64,000 nt of DNA. Source: Liolophura sinensis. Its lineage: Eukaryota > Mollusca > Polyplacophora > Chitonida > Chitonidae. The stretch lies in contig NC_088303.1 of assembly GCF_032854445.1 (NCBI RefSeq), positions 2,427,501 through 2,491,500 on the forward strand. Reading direction: 5' to 3'. A program made the translations under genes and the position numbers. A model generated the notes under the pieces. It was not told where the DNA came from. It saw nothing but the letters and a program-made list of their open reading frames with translations, and ran no database searches. This document shows positions 1-12,184 of the stretch, piece by piece (position 1 is the stretch's first letter; every line of letters begins with the position of its first letter).

Positions 1-3000
1 ACCCACAGATGTACGCAGTCAGTGGTACCAGTCAGGCTGTTATATATAACCCACAGATGTACGCAGTGAGTGGCACCAGTAAGGCTATTGTATATAACCC
101 ACAGATGTACGCAGTCAGTGGTACCAGTCAGGCTATTGTATATAACCCACAGATGTACGCAGTCAGTGGTACCAATCAGGCTATTATATATAACCCACAG
201 ATGCACGCAGTCAGTGGCACCTGTCAGGCTATTGTATATAACCCACAGATGTACGCAGTCAGTGGCACCAATCAGGCTATTGTATATAACCCACTGATGT
301 ACGAAGTCAGTGGTACCAGTCAGGCTGTTATATATAACCCACAGATGTACGCAGTGAGTGGCACCAGTAAGGCTATTGTATATAACTCACAGGGATGTAC
401 GCAGTCAGTGGTATCAGTCAGGCTATTGTATATAACCCACAGATGTACGCAGTCAGTGGTACCAATCAGGCTATTGTATATAACCCACAGATGTACACAG
501 TCAGTGGTACCAGTCAGGCTATTGTACATAACCCACAGATGTACGCAGTGAGTGGTACCAGTCAGGCTATTGCGTATAACCCACAGATGTATGCAGTCAG
601 TGGCACCAGTAAGGCTGTTGTATATAACCCACAGATGTACACAGTCAGTGGTACCAATCAGGCTATTGTATATAACCCACAGATGTACACAGTCAGTGGT
701 ACCAATCAGGCTATTGTATATAACCCACAGATGTACGCAGTCAGTGGTACCAGTCAGGCTATTGCGTATAACCCACAGATGTACGCAGTCATTGGTACCA
801 GTCAGGCTATTGTATATAACCCACAGATGTACACAGTCAGTGGCACCAATCAGGCTATTGTATATAACCCACAGATGTACACAGTCAGTGGTACCAGTCA
901 GGCTATTGTATATAACCCACAGATGTACGCAGTCAGTGGCACCAGTCAGGCTATTGTATATAACCCACAGATGTACGCAGTCAGTGGCACCAGTCAGGCT
1001 ATTGTATATAACCCACAGATGTACGCAGTCAGTGGTACCAGTCAGGCTATGGTATATAACCCAGGGATGTACGCAGTCTGTGGTACCAGTCAGGCTGTTA
1101 TATATAACCCACAGATGTACGCATTCAGTGGTACCAGTCAGGCTGTTGTATATAACCCACAGATGTACGCAGTCAGTGGTACCAGTCAGGCTGTTATATA
1201 TAACCCACGGATGTAGGCTGTCAGTGGTACCAGTCAGGCTGTTGTATATAACCCAGGGATGTATTCAGTCAGTGGTACCAATCAGGCTATTGCATATAAC
1301 CCACAGATGTACGCAGTCAGTGGTACCAGTCAGGCTATTGTATATAACCCACAGATGTAGGCAGTCAGTGGTACCAGTCAGTCTATTGTATATAACCCAC
1401 AGATGTAAGCAGTCAGTGGTACCAGTTAGGCTATTGTATATAACCCACAGATGTACACAGTCAGTGGTACCAGTCAGGTTATTGTATATAACCCACAGAT
1501 GTACTCAGTCAGTGGTACCAGTAAGGCTATTGTATATAACCCACAGATGTACGCAGTCAGCGGTACCAGTCAGGCTATTGTATATAACCCACAGATGTAC
1601 GCAGTCAGCGGTACCAATCAGGCTATTGTCTATAACCCACAGATGTACGCAGTCATTGGCACCAATTAGGCTATTATATATAACCCAGAGATGTACACAG
1701 TCAGTAGCACCAGTCAGGTTATTGTATATAACCCACAGATTTACACAGTCATTGGCACCAATTAGGCTATTATATATAACTCAAAGGCGTACGCAGTCAG
1801 TAGCACCAGTCAGGCTATTGTATATAACCCACAGATGTACGCAGCCAGTGGTACCAGTCAAGCTATTGTATATAACCCACAGATGTACGTAGTCAGCGGT
1901 ACCAGTCAGGCTATTGTATATAACCCACAGATGTACACAGTCAGTGGTAACAGTCAGGCAGTTATATATAACCCATGGATGTAGGCAGTCAGTGGTACCA
2001 GTCAGCCTATTGTATATAACCCACAGATGTACGAAGTCAGTGGTACCAGTCAGGCTGTTGTATATAACCCAGGGATGTACGCAGTCAGTGGTACCAGTCA
2101 GGCTATTGCGTATAACCCACAGATGTACGCAGTCAGTGGTACCAGTCAGGTTGTTATATATAACCCACAGATGTACGCAGTCAGTGGTACCAGTCAGGCT
2201 GTTATATATAACCCACAGATGTACCCAGTCAGTGGCACCAATTAGGCTATTATATATAACCCACAGATGTACGCAGTCAGTGGTACCAGTCAGGCTATTG
2301 TATATAACCCACAGATGTACGCAGTCAGTGGTACCAATCAGGCTATTGTATATAACCCAGGGATGTACGCAGTCAGTGGTACCAATCAGGCTATTATATA
2401 TAACCCACAGATGTACGCAGTCAGTGGTACCAGTCAGGCTATTGTATATAACCCACAGATGTACGCAGTCAGTGGTACCAGTCAGGCTCTTGTATATAAC
2501 CCACAGATGTACGCAGTCAGTGATACCAGTCAGGCTATTGTATATAACCCACAGATGTACGCAGTCAGTGGTACCAGTCAGGCTATTGTATATAACCCAC
2601 AGATGTACGCAGTCAGTGGTACCAATCAGGCTATTATATATAACCCACAGATGTATGCAGTGAATGGTACCAGTCAGGCTATTGTATATAACCCACAGAT
2701 GTACGCAGTCAGTGGTACCAGTCAGGCTATTGTATATAACCCACAGATGTACGCAGTCAGTGGTACCAATCAGGCTGTTGCGTATAACCCACAGATGTAT
2801 GCAGTCAGCGGTACCAATCAGGCTATTGTATATAACCCACAGATGTACGCAGTCAGTGGTACCAGTCAGGCTATTGTATATAACCCACAGATGTACGCAG
2901 TCAGTGGTACCAATCAGGCTTTTATATATAACCCACAGATGTACACAGTCAGTGGCACCAATCAGGCTATTGTATATAACCCACAGATGTACGCAGTCAG

Positions 3001-6000
3001 TGGTACCAGTCAGGCTGTTATATATAACCCACAGATGTACGCAGTGAGTGGCACCAGTAAGGCTATTGTATATAACCCACAGATGTACGCAGTCAGTGGT
3101 ACCAGTCAGGCTATTGTATATAACCCACAGATGTACGCAGTCAGTGGTACCAATCAGGCTATTATATATAACCCACAGATGCACGCAGTCAGTGGCACCT
3201 GTCAGGCTATTGTATATAACCCACAGATGTACGCAGTCAGTGGCACCAATCAGGCTATTGTATATAACCCACTGATGTACGAAGTCAGTGGTACCAGTCA
3301 GGCTGTTATATATAACCCACAGATGTACGCAGTGAGTGGCACCAGTAAGGCTATTGTATATAACTCACAGGGATGTACGCAGTCAGTGGTATCAGTCAGG
3401 CTATTGTATATAACCCACAGATGTACGCAGTCAGTGGTACCAATCAGGCTATTGTATATAACCCACAGATGTACACAGTCAGTGGTACCAGTCAGGCTAT
3501 TGTACATAACCCACAGATGTACGCAGTGAGTGGTACCAGTCAGGCTATTGCGTATAACCCACAGATGTATGCAGTCAGTGGCACCAGTAAGGCTGTTGTA
3601 TATAACCCACAGATGTACACAGTCAGTGGTACCAATCAGGCTATTGTATATAACCCACAGATGTACACAGTCAGTGGTACCAATCAGGCTATTGTATATA
3701 ACCCACAGATGTACGCAGTCAGTGGTACCAGTCAGGCTATTGCGTATAACCCACAGATGTACGCAGTCATTGGTACCAGTCAGGCTATTGTATATAACCC
3801 ACAGATGTACACAGTCAGTGGCACCAATCAGGCTATTGTATATAACCCACAGATGTACACAGTCAGTGGTACCAGTCAGGCTATTGTATATAACCCACAG
3901 ATGTACGCAGTCAGTGGCACCAGTCAGGCTATTGTATATAACCCACAGATGTACGCAGTCAGTGGCACCAGTCAGGCTATTGTATATAACCCACAGATGT
4001 ACGCAGTCAGTGGTACCAGTCAGGCTATTATATATAACCCACGGATGTAGGCAGTCAGCGGTACCAGTAAGGCTATTGTATATACCCCACAGATGTACAC
4101 AGTCAGTGGCACCAGTAAGGCTATTGTATATAACCCACAGATGTAGGCAGTCAGTTATACCAGTCAGGCTATTGCATATAACCCACAGATGTATGCAGTC
4201 AGTGGCACCAATTAGGCTATTATATATAACCCACAGATGTACACAGTCAGTGGTACCAGTAAGGCTATTGTATATAACCCACAGATGTATGCAGTCATTG
4301 GTACCAGTCAGGCTATTGTATATAACCCACAGATGTACACAGTCAGTGGTACCAATCAGGCTATTGTATATAACCCACAGATGTACGCAGTCAGTGGCAC
4401 CAGTCAGGCTATTGTATATAACCCACAGATGTAGACAGTCAGTGGCACCAGTCAGGCTGTTATATATAGCCCACAGATGTACACAGTCAGTGGTACCAGT
4501 CAGGCTATTGCGTATAACCCACAGATGTACGCAGTCAGTGGTACCAATCAGGCTATTGTATATAACCAACAGATGTTCACAGTCAGTGGTACCAGTCAGG
4601 CTATTGCGTATAACCCACAGATGTACCCAGTCAGTGGTACCAGTCAGGCTATTGCATATAACCCACAGATGTATGCAGTCAATGGTACCAATCAGGCTAT
4701 TGTGTATAACCCACAGATGTACGCAGTCAGTGGCACCAGTCAGGCTGTTGTATATAACCCACAGATGTACACAGTCAGTGGTACCAGTCAGGCTGTTATA
4801 TATAACCCACAGATGTACACAGTCAGTGGTACCAGTCAGGCTATTGTATATAACCCACAGATGTACGCAGTCAGTGGTACCAATCAGGCTATTGTATATA
4901 ACCCACAGATGTGCACAGTCAGTGGTACCAGTCAGGCTTTTTGTATATAACCCACAGATGTACGCAGTCAGTGGTACCAATCAGGCTATTGTACATAACC
5001 CACAGATGTACACAGTCAGTGGTACCAGTCAGGCTATTGTACATAACCCACAGATGTACACAGTCAGTGGTACCAGTCAGGTTATTGCGTATAACCCACA
5101 TATGTACCCAGTCAGTGGTACCAGTCAGTCTATTGTATATAACCCACAGATGTACTCAGTCAGTGGTACCAGTCAGGCTATTGCGTATAACCCACAGATG
5201 TATGCAGTCAGTGGCACCAGTAAGGCTATTGTATATAACCCACAGATGTACGCAGTCAGTTATACCAGTCAGGCTATTGCATATAACCCACAGATGTATG
5301 CAGTCAGTGGCACCAATTAGGCTATTATATATAACCCACAGATGTACACAGTCAGTGGTACCAATCAGGCTATTATATATAACCCATATATGTATGCAGT
5401 CAGTGGTACCAATCAGGGTATTATATATAACCCACAGATGTATGCAGTCAGTGGTACCAGTCAGGCTATTGTATATAACCCACAGATGTACGCAGTCAGT
5501 AGCACCAGTCAGGCTATTGTATATAACACACGGATGTACGCAGTCAGTGGTACCAGTCAGGCTGTTATATATAACCCACAGATGTACACAGTCAGTGGTA
5601 CCAGTCAGGCTCCTGTATATAACCCAGGGATGTACGCAGTCAGTTGTACCAGTCAGGCTGTTATATAGCCCATGGATGTAGGCTGTCAGTGGTACCAGTC
5701 AGGCTGTTGTATATAACCCAGGGATGTATTCAGTCAGTGGTACCAGTCAGGCTATTGTATATAACCCACAGATGTAGGCAGTCAGTGGTACCCGTCAGTC
5801 TATTGTATATAACCCACAGATGTACGCAGTCAGTGGTACCAGTCAGGCTATTGTATATAACCCACAGATGTACACAGTCAGTGGTACCAATCTATTGCGT
5901 ATAACCCACAGATGTACGCAGTCAGTGGTACCAATCAGGCTATTGTATATAACCAACAGATGTTCACAGTCAGTGGTACCAGTCAGGCTATTGCGTATAA

Positions 6001-9000
6001 CCCACAGATGTACCCAGTCAGTGGTACCAGTCAGGCTATTGCATATAACCCACAGATGTATGCAGTCAATGGTACCAATCAGGCTATTGTGTATAACCCA
6101 CAGATGTACGCAGTCAGTGGCACCAGTCAGGCTGTTGTATATAACCCACAGATGTACACAGTCAGTGGTACCAGTCAGGCTGTTATATATAACCCACAGA
6201 TGTATGCAGTCAGTGGTACCAGTCAGGCTATTGTATATAACCCACAGATGTACACAGTCAGTGGTACCAGTCAGGCTCCTGTATATAACCCAGGGATGTA
6301 CGCAGTCAGTTGTACCAGTCAGGCTGTTATATAGCCCATGGATGTAGGCTGTCAGTGGTACCAGTCAGGCTGTTGTATATAACCCAGGGATGTATTCAGT
6401 CAGTGGTACCAGTCAGGCTATTGTATATAACCCACAGATGTAGGCAGTCAGTGGTACCCGTCAGTCTATTGTATATAACCCACAGATGTACGCAGTCAGT
6501 GGTACCAGTCAGGCTATTGTATATAACCCACAGATGTACACAGTCAGTGGTACCAGTCAGGCTATTGCGTATAACCCACAGATGTATGCAGTCAGTGGCA
6601 CCAGTAAGGCTATTGTATATAACCCACAGATGTACGCAGTCAGTTATACCAGTCAGGCTATTGCATATAACCCACAGATGTATGCAGTCAGTGGCACCAA
6701 TTAGGCTATTATATATAACCCACAGATGTACACAGTCAGTGGTACCAATCAGGCTATTATATATAACCCATATATGTATGCAGTCAGTGGTACCAATCAG
6801 GGTATTATATATAACCCACAGATGTATGCAGTCAGTGGTACCAGTCAGGCTATTGTATATAACCCACAGATGTACGCAGTCAGTAGCACCAGTCAGGCTA
6901 TTGTATATAACACACGGATGTACGCAGTCAGTGGTACCAGTCAGGCTGTTATATATAACCCACAGATGTACGCAGTCAGTGGTACCAGTCAGGCTGTTGT
7001 ATATAACCCACAGATGTATGCAGTCAGTGGTACCAGTCAGGCTATTGTATATAACCCACAGATGTACACAGTCAGTGGTACCAGTCAGGCTCCTGTATAT
7101 AACCCAGGGATGTACGCAGTCAGTTGTACCAGTCAGGCTGTTATATAGCCCATGGATGTAGGCTGTCAGTGGTACCAGTCAGGCTGTTGTATATAACCCA
7201 GGGATGTATTCAGTCAGTGGTACCAGTCAGGCTATTGTATATAACCCACAGATGTAGGCAGTCAGTGGTACCCGTCAGTCTATTGTATATAACCCACAGA
7301 TGTACGCAGTCAGTGGTACCAGTCAGGCTATTGTATATAACCCACAGATGTACACAGTCAGTGGTACCAGTCAGGCTATTGTATATAACCCACAGATGTA
7401 CCCAGTCAGTGGTACCAGTAAGGCTATTGTATATAACCCACAGATGTACGCAGTCAGTGGTACCAGTCAGGCTATTGCGTATAACCCACAGATGTACCCA
7501 GTCAGTGGTACCAGTCAGGCTATTGTATATAACCCACAGATGTACACAGTCAGTGGTACCAGTCAGGCTATTGTATATAACCCACAGATGTACCCAGTCA
7601 GTGGTACCAGTAAGGCTATTGTATATAACCCACAGATGTACGCAGTCAGTGGTACCAGTCAGGCTATTGCGTATAACCCACAGATGTACCCAGTCAGTGG
7701 TACCAGTCAGGCTATTGCGTATAACCCACAGATGTACGCAGTCAGTGGTACCAGTCAGGCTGCTGTATATAACCCACAGATGTACGCAGTCAGTGGTACC
7801 AGTAAGGCTATTGTATATAACCCACAGATGTACGCAGTCAGTGGTACCAGTCAGGCTATTGTATATAACCCACAGATGTACGCAGTCAGCGGTACCAATC
7901 AGGCTATTGTCTATAACCCACAGATTTACACAGTCATTGGCACCAATTAGGCTATTATATATAACCCAGAGATGTACACAGTCAGTAGCACCAGTCAGGC
8001 TATTGTATATAACCCACAGATTTACACAGTCATTGGCACCAATTAGGCTATTATATATAACCCACAGATGTACGCAGTCAGTAGCACCAGTCAGGCTATT
8101 GTATATAACCCACAGATGTACGCAGCCAGTGGTACCAGTCAGGCTATTGTATATAACCCACAGATGTACGTAGTCAGCGGTACCAGTCAGGCTATTGTAT
8201 ATAACCCACAGATGTACACAGTCAGTGGTACCAGTCAGGCAGTTATATTTAACCCATGGATGTAGGCAGTCAGTGGTACCAGTCAGCCTATTGTATATAA
8301 CCCACAGATGTACGAAGTCAGTGGTACCAGTCAGGCTGTTGTATATAACCCAGGGATGTACGCAGTCAGTGGTACCAGTCAGGCTATTGTATATAACCCA
8401 CAGATGTACGCAGTCAGGCTGTTATATATAACCCAGTGATGTACGCAGTCAGTGGTACCAGTCAGGCTGTTATATATAACCCACAGATGTACACAGTCAG
8501 TGGCACCAAGTAGGCTATTATATATAACCCACAGATGTACGCAGTCAGTGGTACCATTCAGGCTATTGCATATAACCCACAGATGTACGCAGTCAGTGGT
8601 ACCAATCAGGCTATTGTATATAGCCCACAGATGTACGCAGTCAGTGGTACCAGTCAGGCTATTGTATATAACCCACAGATGTACGCAGTCAGTGGTACCA
8701 ATCAGGCTATTGTATATAACCCAGGGATGTACGCAGTCAGTGGTACCAATCAGGCTATTATATATAACCCACAGATGTACGCAGTCAGTGGTACCAGTCA
8801 GGCTATTGTTTATAACCCACAGATGTACGCAGTCAGTGGTACCAGTCAGGCTCTTGTATATAACCCACAGATGTACGCAGTCAGTGATACCAGTCAGGCT
8901 ATTGTATATAACCCACAGATGTACGCAGTCAGTGGTACCAGTCAGGCTATTGTATATAACCCACAGATGTACGCAGTCAGTGGTACCAATCAGGCTATTA

Positions 9001-9803
9001 TATATAACCCACAGATGTATGCAGTCAGTGGTACCAGTCAGGCTATTGTATATAACCCACAGATGTACGCAGTCAGTGGTACCAGTCAGGCTATTGTATA
9101 TAACCCACAGATGTACGCAGTGAGTGGTACCAATCAGGCTATTGTATATAACCCACAGATGTATGCAGTCAGCGGTACCAATCAGGCTATTGTATATAAC
9201 CCACAGATGTACGCAGTCAGTGGTACCAGTCAGGCTATTGTATATAACCCACAGATGTACGCAGTCAGTGGTACCAATCAGGCTATTATATATAACCCAC
9301 AGATGTACACAGTCAGTGGCACCTGTCAGGCTATTGTATATAACCCACAGATGTACGCAGTCAGTGGCACCAATCAGGCTATTGTATATAACCCACAGAT
9401 GTACGCAGTCAGTGGTACCAGTCAGGCTGTTATATATAACCCACAGATGTACGCAGTGAGTGGCACCAGTAAGGCTATTGTATATAACCCACAGATGTAC
9501 GCAGTCAGTGGTACCAGTCAGGCTATTGTATATAACCCACAGATGTACGCAGTCAGTGGTACCAATCAGGCTATTATATATAACCCACAGATGTATGCAG
9601 TCAGTGGCACCAATCAGGCTATTGTATATAACCCACAGATGTACGCAGTCAGTGGTACCAGTCAGGCTGTTATATATAACCCACAGATGTACGCAGTCAG
9701 TGGCACCAGTAAGGCTATTGTATATAACTCACAGGGATGTACGCAGTCAGTGGTATCAGTCAGGCAGTTGTATTTAACACACGGATGTACACAGTCAGTC
9801 GTT
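1..9803. repeat. 48-bp minisatellite/satellite array, ~204 units
   Basis: Head-to-tail units of 48 bp run from the first base to about 9803. Most contain GGTACC, TATATAACCC and CAGATGTACGCAGTCAG. In the plus frame that starts at ATG a unit reads MYAVSGTSQAIVYNPQ; another plus frame and one minus frame are also open, because 48 is a multiple of three and the consensus lacks stops in them. Units differ by a few substitutions, and small indels shift the phase near 387, 4938, 5890 and 8417. Larger blocks are duplicated: 1-1049 recurs at 2979-4027 (offset 2978); a block with a GCCCATGGATGTAGGCTG variant lies at 5668, 6334 and 7148 and a relative lies near 1203; about 2259-2720 recurs near 8623. 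The array is cut by the window edge. It lacks splice sites and codon bias and is read as non-coding. Confidence 0.97.
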
Positions 9804-10045
9804 TTATCATTGTGAGGAGATGATGTTCAGACTCATGAACCTTGAATGATGCTCTACATATTTTCCTAATGCATGATAAATTGTACTTAGTTTGAGGTAC
9901 ATTTTATAATCAAAATTAGTATATGTCAGAATGCTGAAGGTTTGCTATTTGGTACACCTGTCATTCACTAGTACAAAATCAGTCAGTCACTCCAGGTAAC
10001 CATGTACCTGTAAATTCACTTGACTTTTATCACTCATTTTTTCAG
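9804..10045. other. Single-copy flank, probable 3' end of an intron
   Basis: AT-rich, non-repetitive DNA between the 48-bp array and the putative exon at 10046. It ends in a pyrimidine-rich tract, CACTCATTTTTTCAG, which is a good 3' splice site. If the exon is real, the 48-bp array lies in, or upstream of, the intron that ends here. Confidence 0.5.
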
Positions 10046-10104
10046 GAGGATGCTCATAAGTTACCTGGCTATGTGATGACAGAGCTCGTTAGGAAGAAAA
10101 ACAG
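10046..10104 (+). CDS. Putative penultimate coding exon, unidentified gene
   Basis: A 59-nt segment is bounded by a pyrimidine-rich acceptor (TTTTTTCAG) and a consensus donor (ACAG followed by GTGAGA). Only one of its three frames is open. It reads EDAHKLPGYVMTELVRKKN and leaves two bases (AG) that complete an Arg codon with the first base after the acceptor at 12129. The joined frame continues through the next exon to a stop. The sequence is lysine- and arginine-rich near its end. I do not recognise the family and give no function. Support comes from the two splice sites plus phase agreement with the next exon; a chance match is possible because the exon is short. The donor is the first of several tandem copies in the 23-bp repeat that follows. 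Confidence 0.5.
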
Positions 10105-10283
10105 GTGAGATTGAGGTGTCGGATCAGGTGAAATTGAGGTGTCTGATCAGGTGAGATTGAGGTGTCAGGTCTGGTGAGATTGAGGTACCAGGTTAGGTGA
10201 GGATGCGGTGCCTGATCAGGTGGAGATTGAGGTGCCAGATTGCAGATTGACAGGGGTGCCAGATCTGGTGAATTTGAGGTGCC
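10105..10283 (+). repeat. 23-bp tandem repeat carrying repeated splice-donor motifs
   Basis: Units of 23 bp begin exactly at the putative donor. GT dinucleotides in donor-like context occur at 10105 (CAG/GTGAGA), 10128 (CAG/GTGAAA), 10151 (CAG/GTGAGA), 10174 (CTG/GTGAGA), 10197 (TAG/GTGAGG), 10220 (CAG/GTGGAG) and 10268 (CTG/GTGAAT). The first six are spaced by exactly 23 bp. The rest of each unit is ATTGAGGTGYC-like. Reading past the first donor puts TGA in frame immediately (AAC AGG TGA), so use of any downstream donor, or intron retention, would end the protein just after the exon. Confidence 0.85.
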
Positions 10284-10754
10284 AGATTTATGCCAGCTTT
10301 GCATCTAATTGAGAATCTGAAGTCACAAGAAACTGAGGTCACAGGTATCTGAGGTCACAGGTTACTGTAACAGTTAATGTTTCTTTACATGCAAATTGTA
10401 TGAAAGTTCACCTGACCCCTCATCCTTTCATTAATCATTCATTAATTATTTCTTCATTAATTGAGCTCTAAACAAGGCCTCTCCCAACTGTGTCATTCCT
10501 TGCTTTACAATTGGATTTACTTTCATATGTGTTAATTGATTATTGTCAAACTTTAAATCTTTGTCTACTGATAGATTACCAATAGTTCTGACCTTGTATT
10601 ATAAAACATCACTCACAAGATTGACATCTGAATGAACATGGGATCCTTCTGGTGCAGAATGTTTCCTTTCCTTAGCATTTGGGTGTATGTGCTAAAGAAT
10701 ACAATAATATATTTGTTAGATGTCTCATTTTACCAGCCTTAGGGTTTTTTTTTA
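10284..10754. other. Single-copy intronic DNA
   Basis: AT-rich DNA with no array, no convincing exon and no recognisable element. It lies inside the putative intron 10105-12129. Confidence 0.5.
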
Positions 10755-10872
10755 ATTTCTTCCACCAACCACCCTTTATTTACATACTGGATGAGAGTTT
10801 TACACTATAGTTCAAGAATATTTCACTATTGCGTTGGTTAGGTCTGTGAGTGGTGGAAGCTGAGCTGATCTT
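10755..10872 (-). mobile_element. Degenerate SINE 3' relic
   Basis: Read on the minus strand, this contains GTGAAATATTCTTGAACTA and GTGTAAAACTC followed by an AT-rich tail. These match the 3' body of the fuller SINE at 38514-38785 (GTGAAATATTCTTGAGTACG, then GCGTAAAGC). The tRNA-like head is missing or unrecognisable. Confidence 0.6.
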
Positions 10873-10920
10873 GAAGACTACTACCACCCCTAAAAGTTAG
10901 AGGCCATTGACCTCATTAAT

Positions 10921-11350
10921 CAAATGGTAGGGGGTCTGTTGTGATTGGTCAAATGGTTGGTGGTCTGTTGTGATTGGTCAAATGGTTGGTGGTCTGTTGT
11001 GATTGGTCAAATGGTTGGTTCTGTTGTGATTGGTCCAATGGTAGGTGGTCTGTTGTGATTGGTCAAATGGTAGGTGGTCTGTTGTGATTGGTCAAATGGT
11101 TGGTGGTCTGTTGTGATCGGTTAAATGGTTGGTTCTGTTGTGATTGGTCAAGTGGTTGGTGGTCTTTTGTGATTGGTCAAATGGTAGGTGGTCTCAGGGA
11201 AGCGCATCCTCATTGGTCATGGGTCTGTGGTTTCCAGAGGCATGCAAACTTGTTGGTTAAGGGTATATCATCTTCAGTGAGCCGTGCAATCTGATTGGTC
11301 AAGGCATTGCCATCTGCAATGATGCCTGTCATCTTATTTGTCAAGCATTT
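10921..11350. repeat. 29-bp array rich in ATTGGTCAAATGG
   Basis: About nine units with a 29-bp period run from 10921 to about 11200; two units lack a short segment. Each carries GATTGGTCAAATGG followed by TTGGTGGTCTGTTGT. Decayed units with only the TTGGTCA core continue at about 39-bp spacing to 11350. The core holds ATTGG, the reverse complement of a CCAAT box; this is noted as composition, not as a proven site. The array lies in the putative intron 10105-12129. Confidence 0.92.
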
Positions 11351-11452
11351 GCAGCGAGACGACAATATCAAGCCAGTGAGGGCTTTTTAGCTGTATGATT
11401 TAGCTCTAGCTTGGGCACTAATTTAATGGAATGGAGCTTTCCTCTAAACAAA

Positions 11453-12090
11453 ACCGGGGGTTTTCCGTGGCTCAGGGGTTTAGCATGCTAGCATGGCACA
11501 ATGACCCTGGAGCCTTACAGCTCGTGCAGGTTTTCTCTCTGGCCATACATGGGAATATGTGCCAGGAACTTGTGGATGGTTGTGGGCTTCCCTCAGGCTC
11601 TGCCATGTTTCCTCCCACCATAATGCTGGCTTCCTCCCTGGCCATACATGGGAATATCTGCCAGCAACCTATGGATGGTTGTGGGTTTCCCCCAGGCTGT
11701 GCCATGTTTCCTCCCACCATAATGCTGGCTTCCTCCCTGGCCATACATGGGAATATCTGCCAGCAACCTATGGATGGTTGTGTGTTTCCCCCAGGCTGTG
11801 CCATGTTTCCTCCCACCATAATGCTGGCTTCCTCATTGGCCATACATGGGAATATCTGCCAGCAACCTATGAATGGTTGTGGGTTTTCCCCGGGCTGTGC
11901 CATGTTTCCTTCCACCGTAATGCTGGCTTCCTCCCTGGCCATACATGGGAATATCTGCCAGCAACCTATGGATGGTTGTGGGTTTCCCCCAGGGTCTGCC
12001 ATGTTTCCTCCCACCATAATGCTGGTCGCAGTTAGAAGTGAAACACAACTTGAAACAGGAATCAAAGAAATAAATCAAATCAAATAATTT
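11453..12090 (+). mobile_element. SINE with five tandem 99-bp copies of its body
   Basis: The tRNA-like head (TTTTCCGTGGCTCAGG, then GCATGCTAGCATGGC) at 11460-11530 parallels the SINE head at 38514. The SINE body then appears five times in tandem: the motif GGCCATACATGGGAATAT starts at 11541, 11640, 11739, 11838 and 11937, exactly 99 bp apart. Each copy ends with CTCCCACCATAATGCTGG or a close variant. Only after the last copy does the 3' end appear, ending in AAATAAATCAAATCAAATAA. Copies differ by a few bases. The 33-codon period gives open frames of up to 218 codons on both strands, which are not considered genes. It lies inside the putative intron 10105-12129. Confidence 0.9.
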
Positions 12091-12129
12091 GTTTTGTTTC
12101 AAGTGACAGTTTTAAAGTCTTTTTTGCAG

Positions 12130-12184
12130 GATGAAAATGAAGGAAGAGATAGTTGACTGCTTACTTCCCACAAGTAACAGCTGA
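12130..12184 (+). CDS. Putative terminal coding exon, unidentified gene
   Basis: Directly after TTTTTTGCAG the sequence reads G ATG AAA ATG AAG, continuing to TGA at 12182-12184. Joined to the exon at 10046-10104, it completes an Arg codon and extends the protein by MKMKEEIVDCLLPTSNS before the stop. The frame agreement across a GT-AG intron of 2025 bp is the main evidence. The tail is short, charged at its start and ends with a Ser/Thr/Asn-rich stretch. No family was recognised. RNA evidence is lacking, so the call is tentative. Confidence 0.5.

Noticed and set aside
9-9815. Long open frames (up to 596 codons) in the 48-bp array as a repetitive protein gene
   Set aside because: Three frames across both strands are open at once, phase shifts occur at indels, there is no splice or start context, and TAG-bearing units are common. 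The period of 48 explains the frames.
11431-12087. 218-codon protein with 33-residue repeats
   Set aside because: The frame is made of SINE body sequence repeated with a 99-bp period; the opposite strand is open too.
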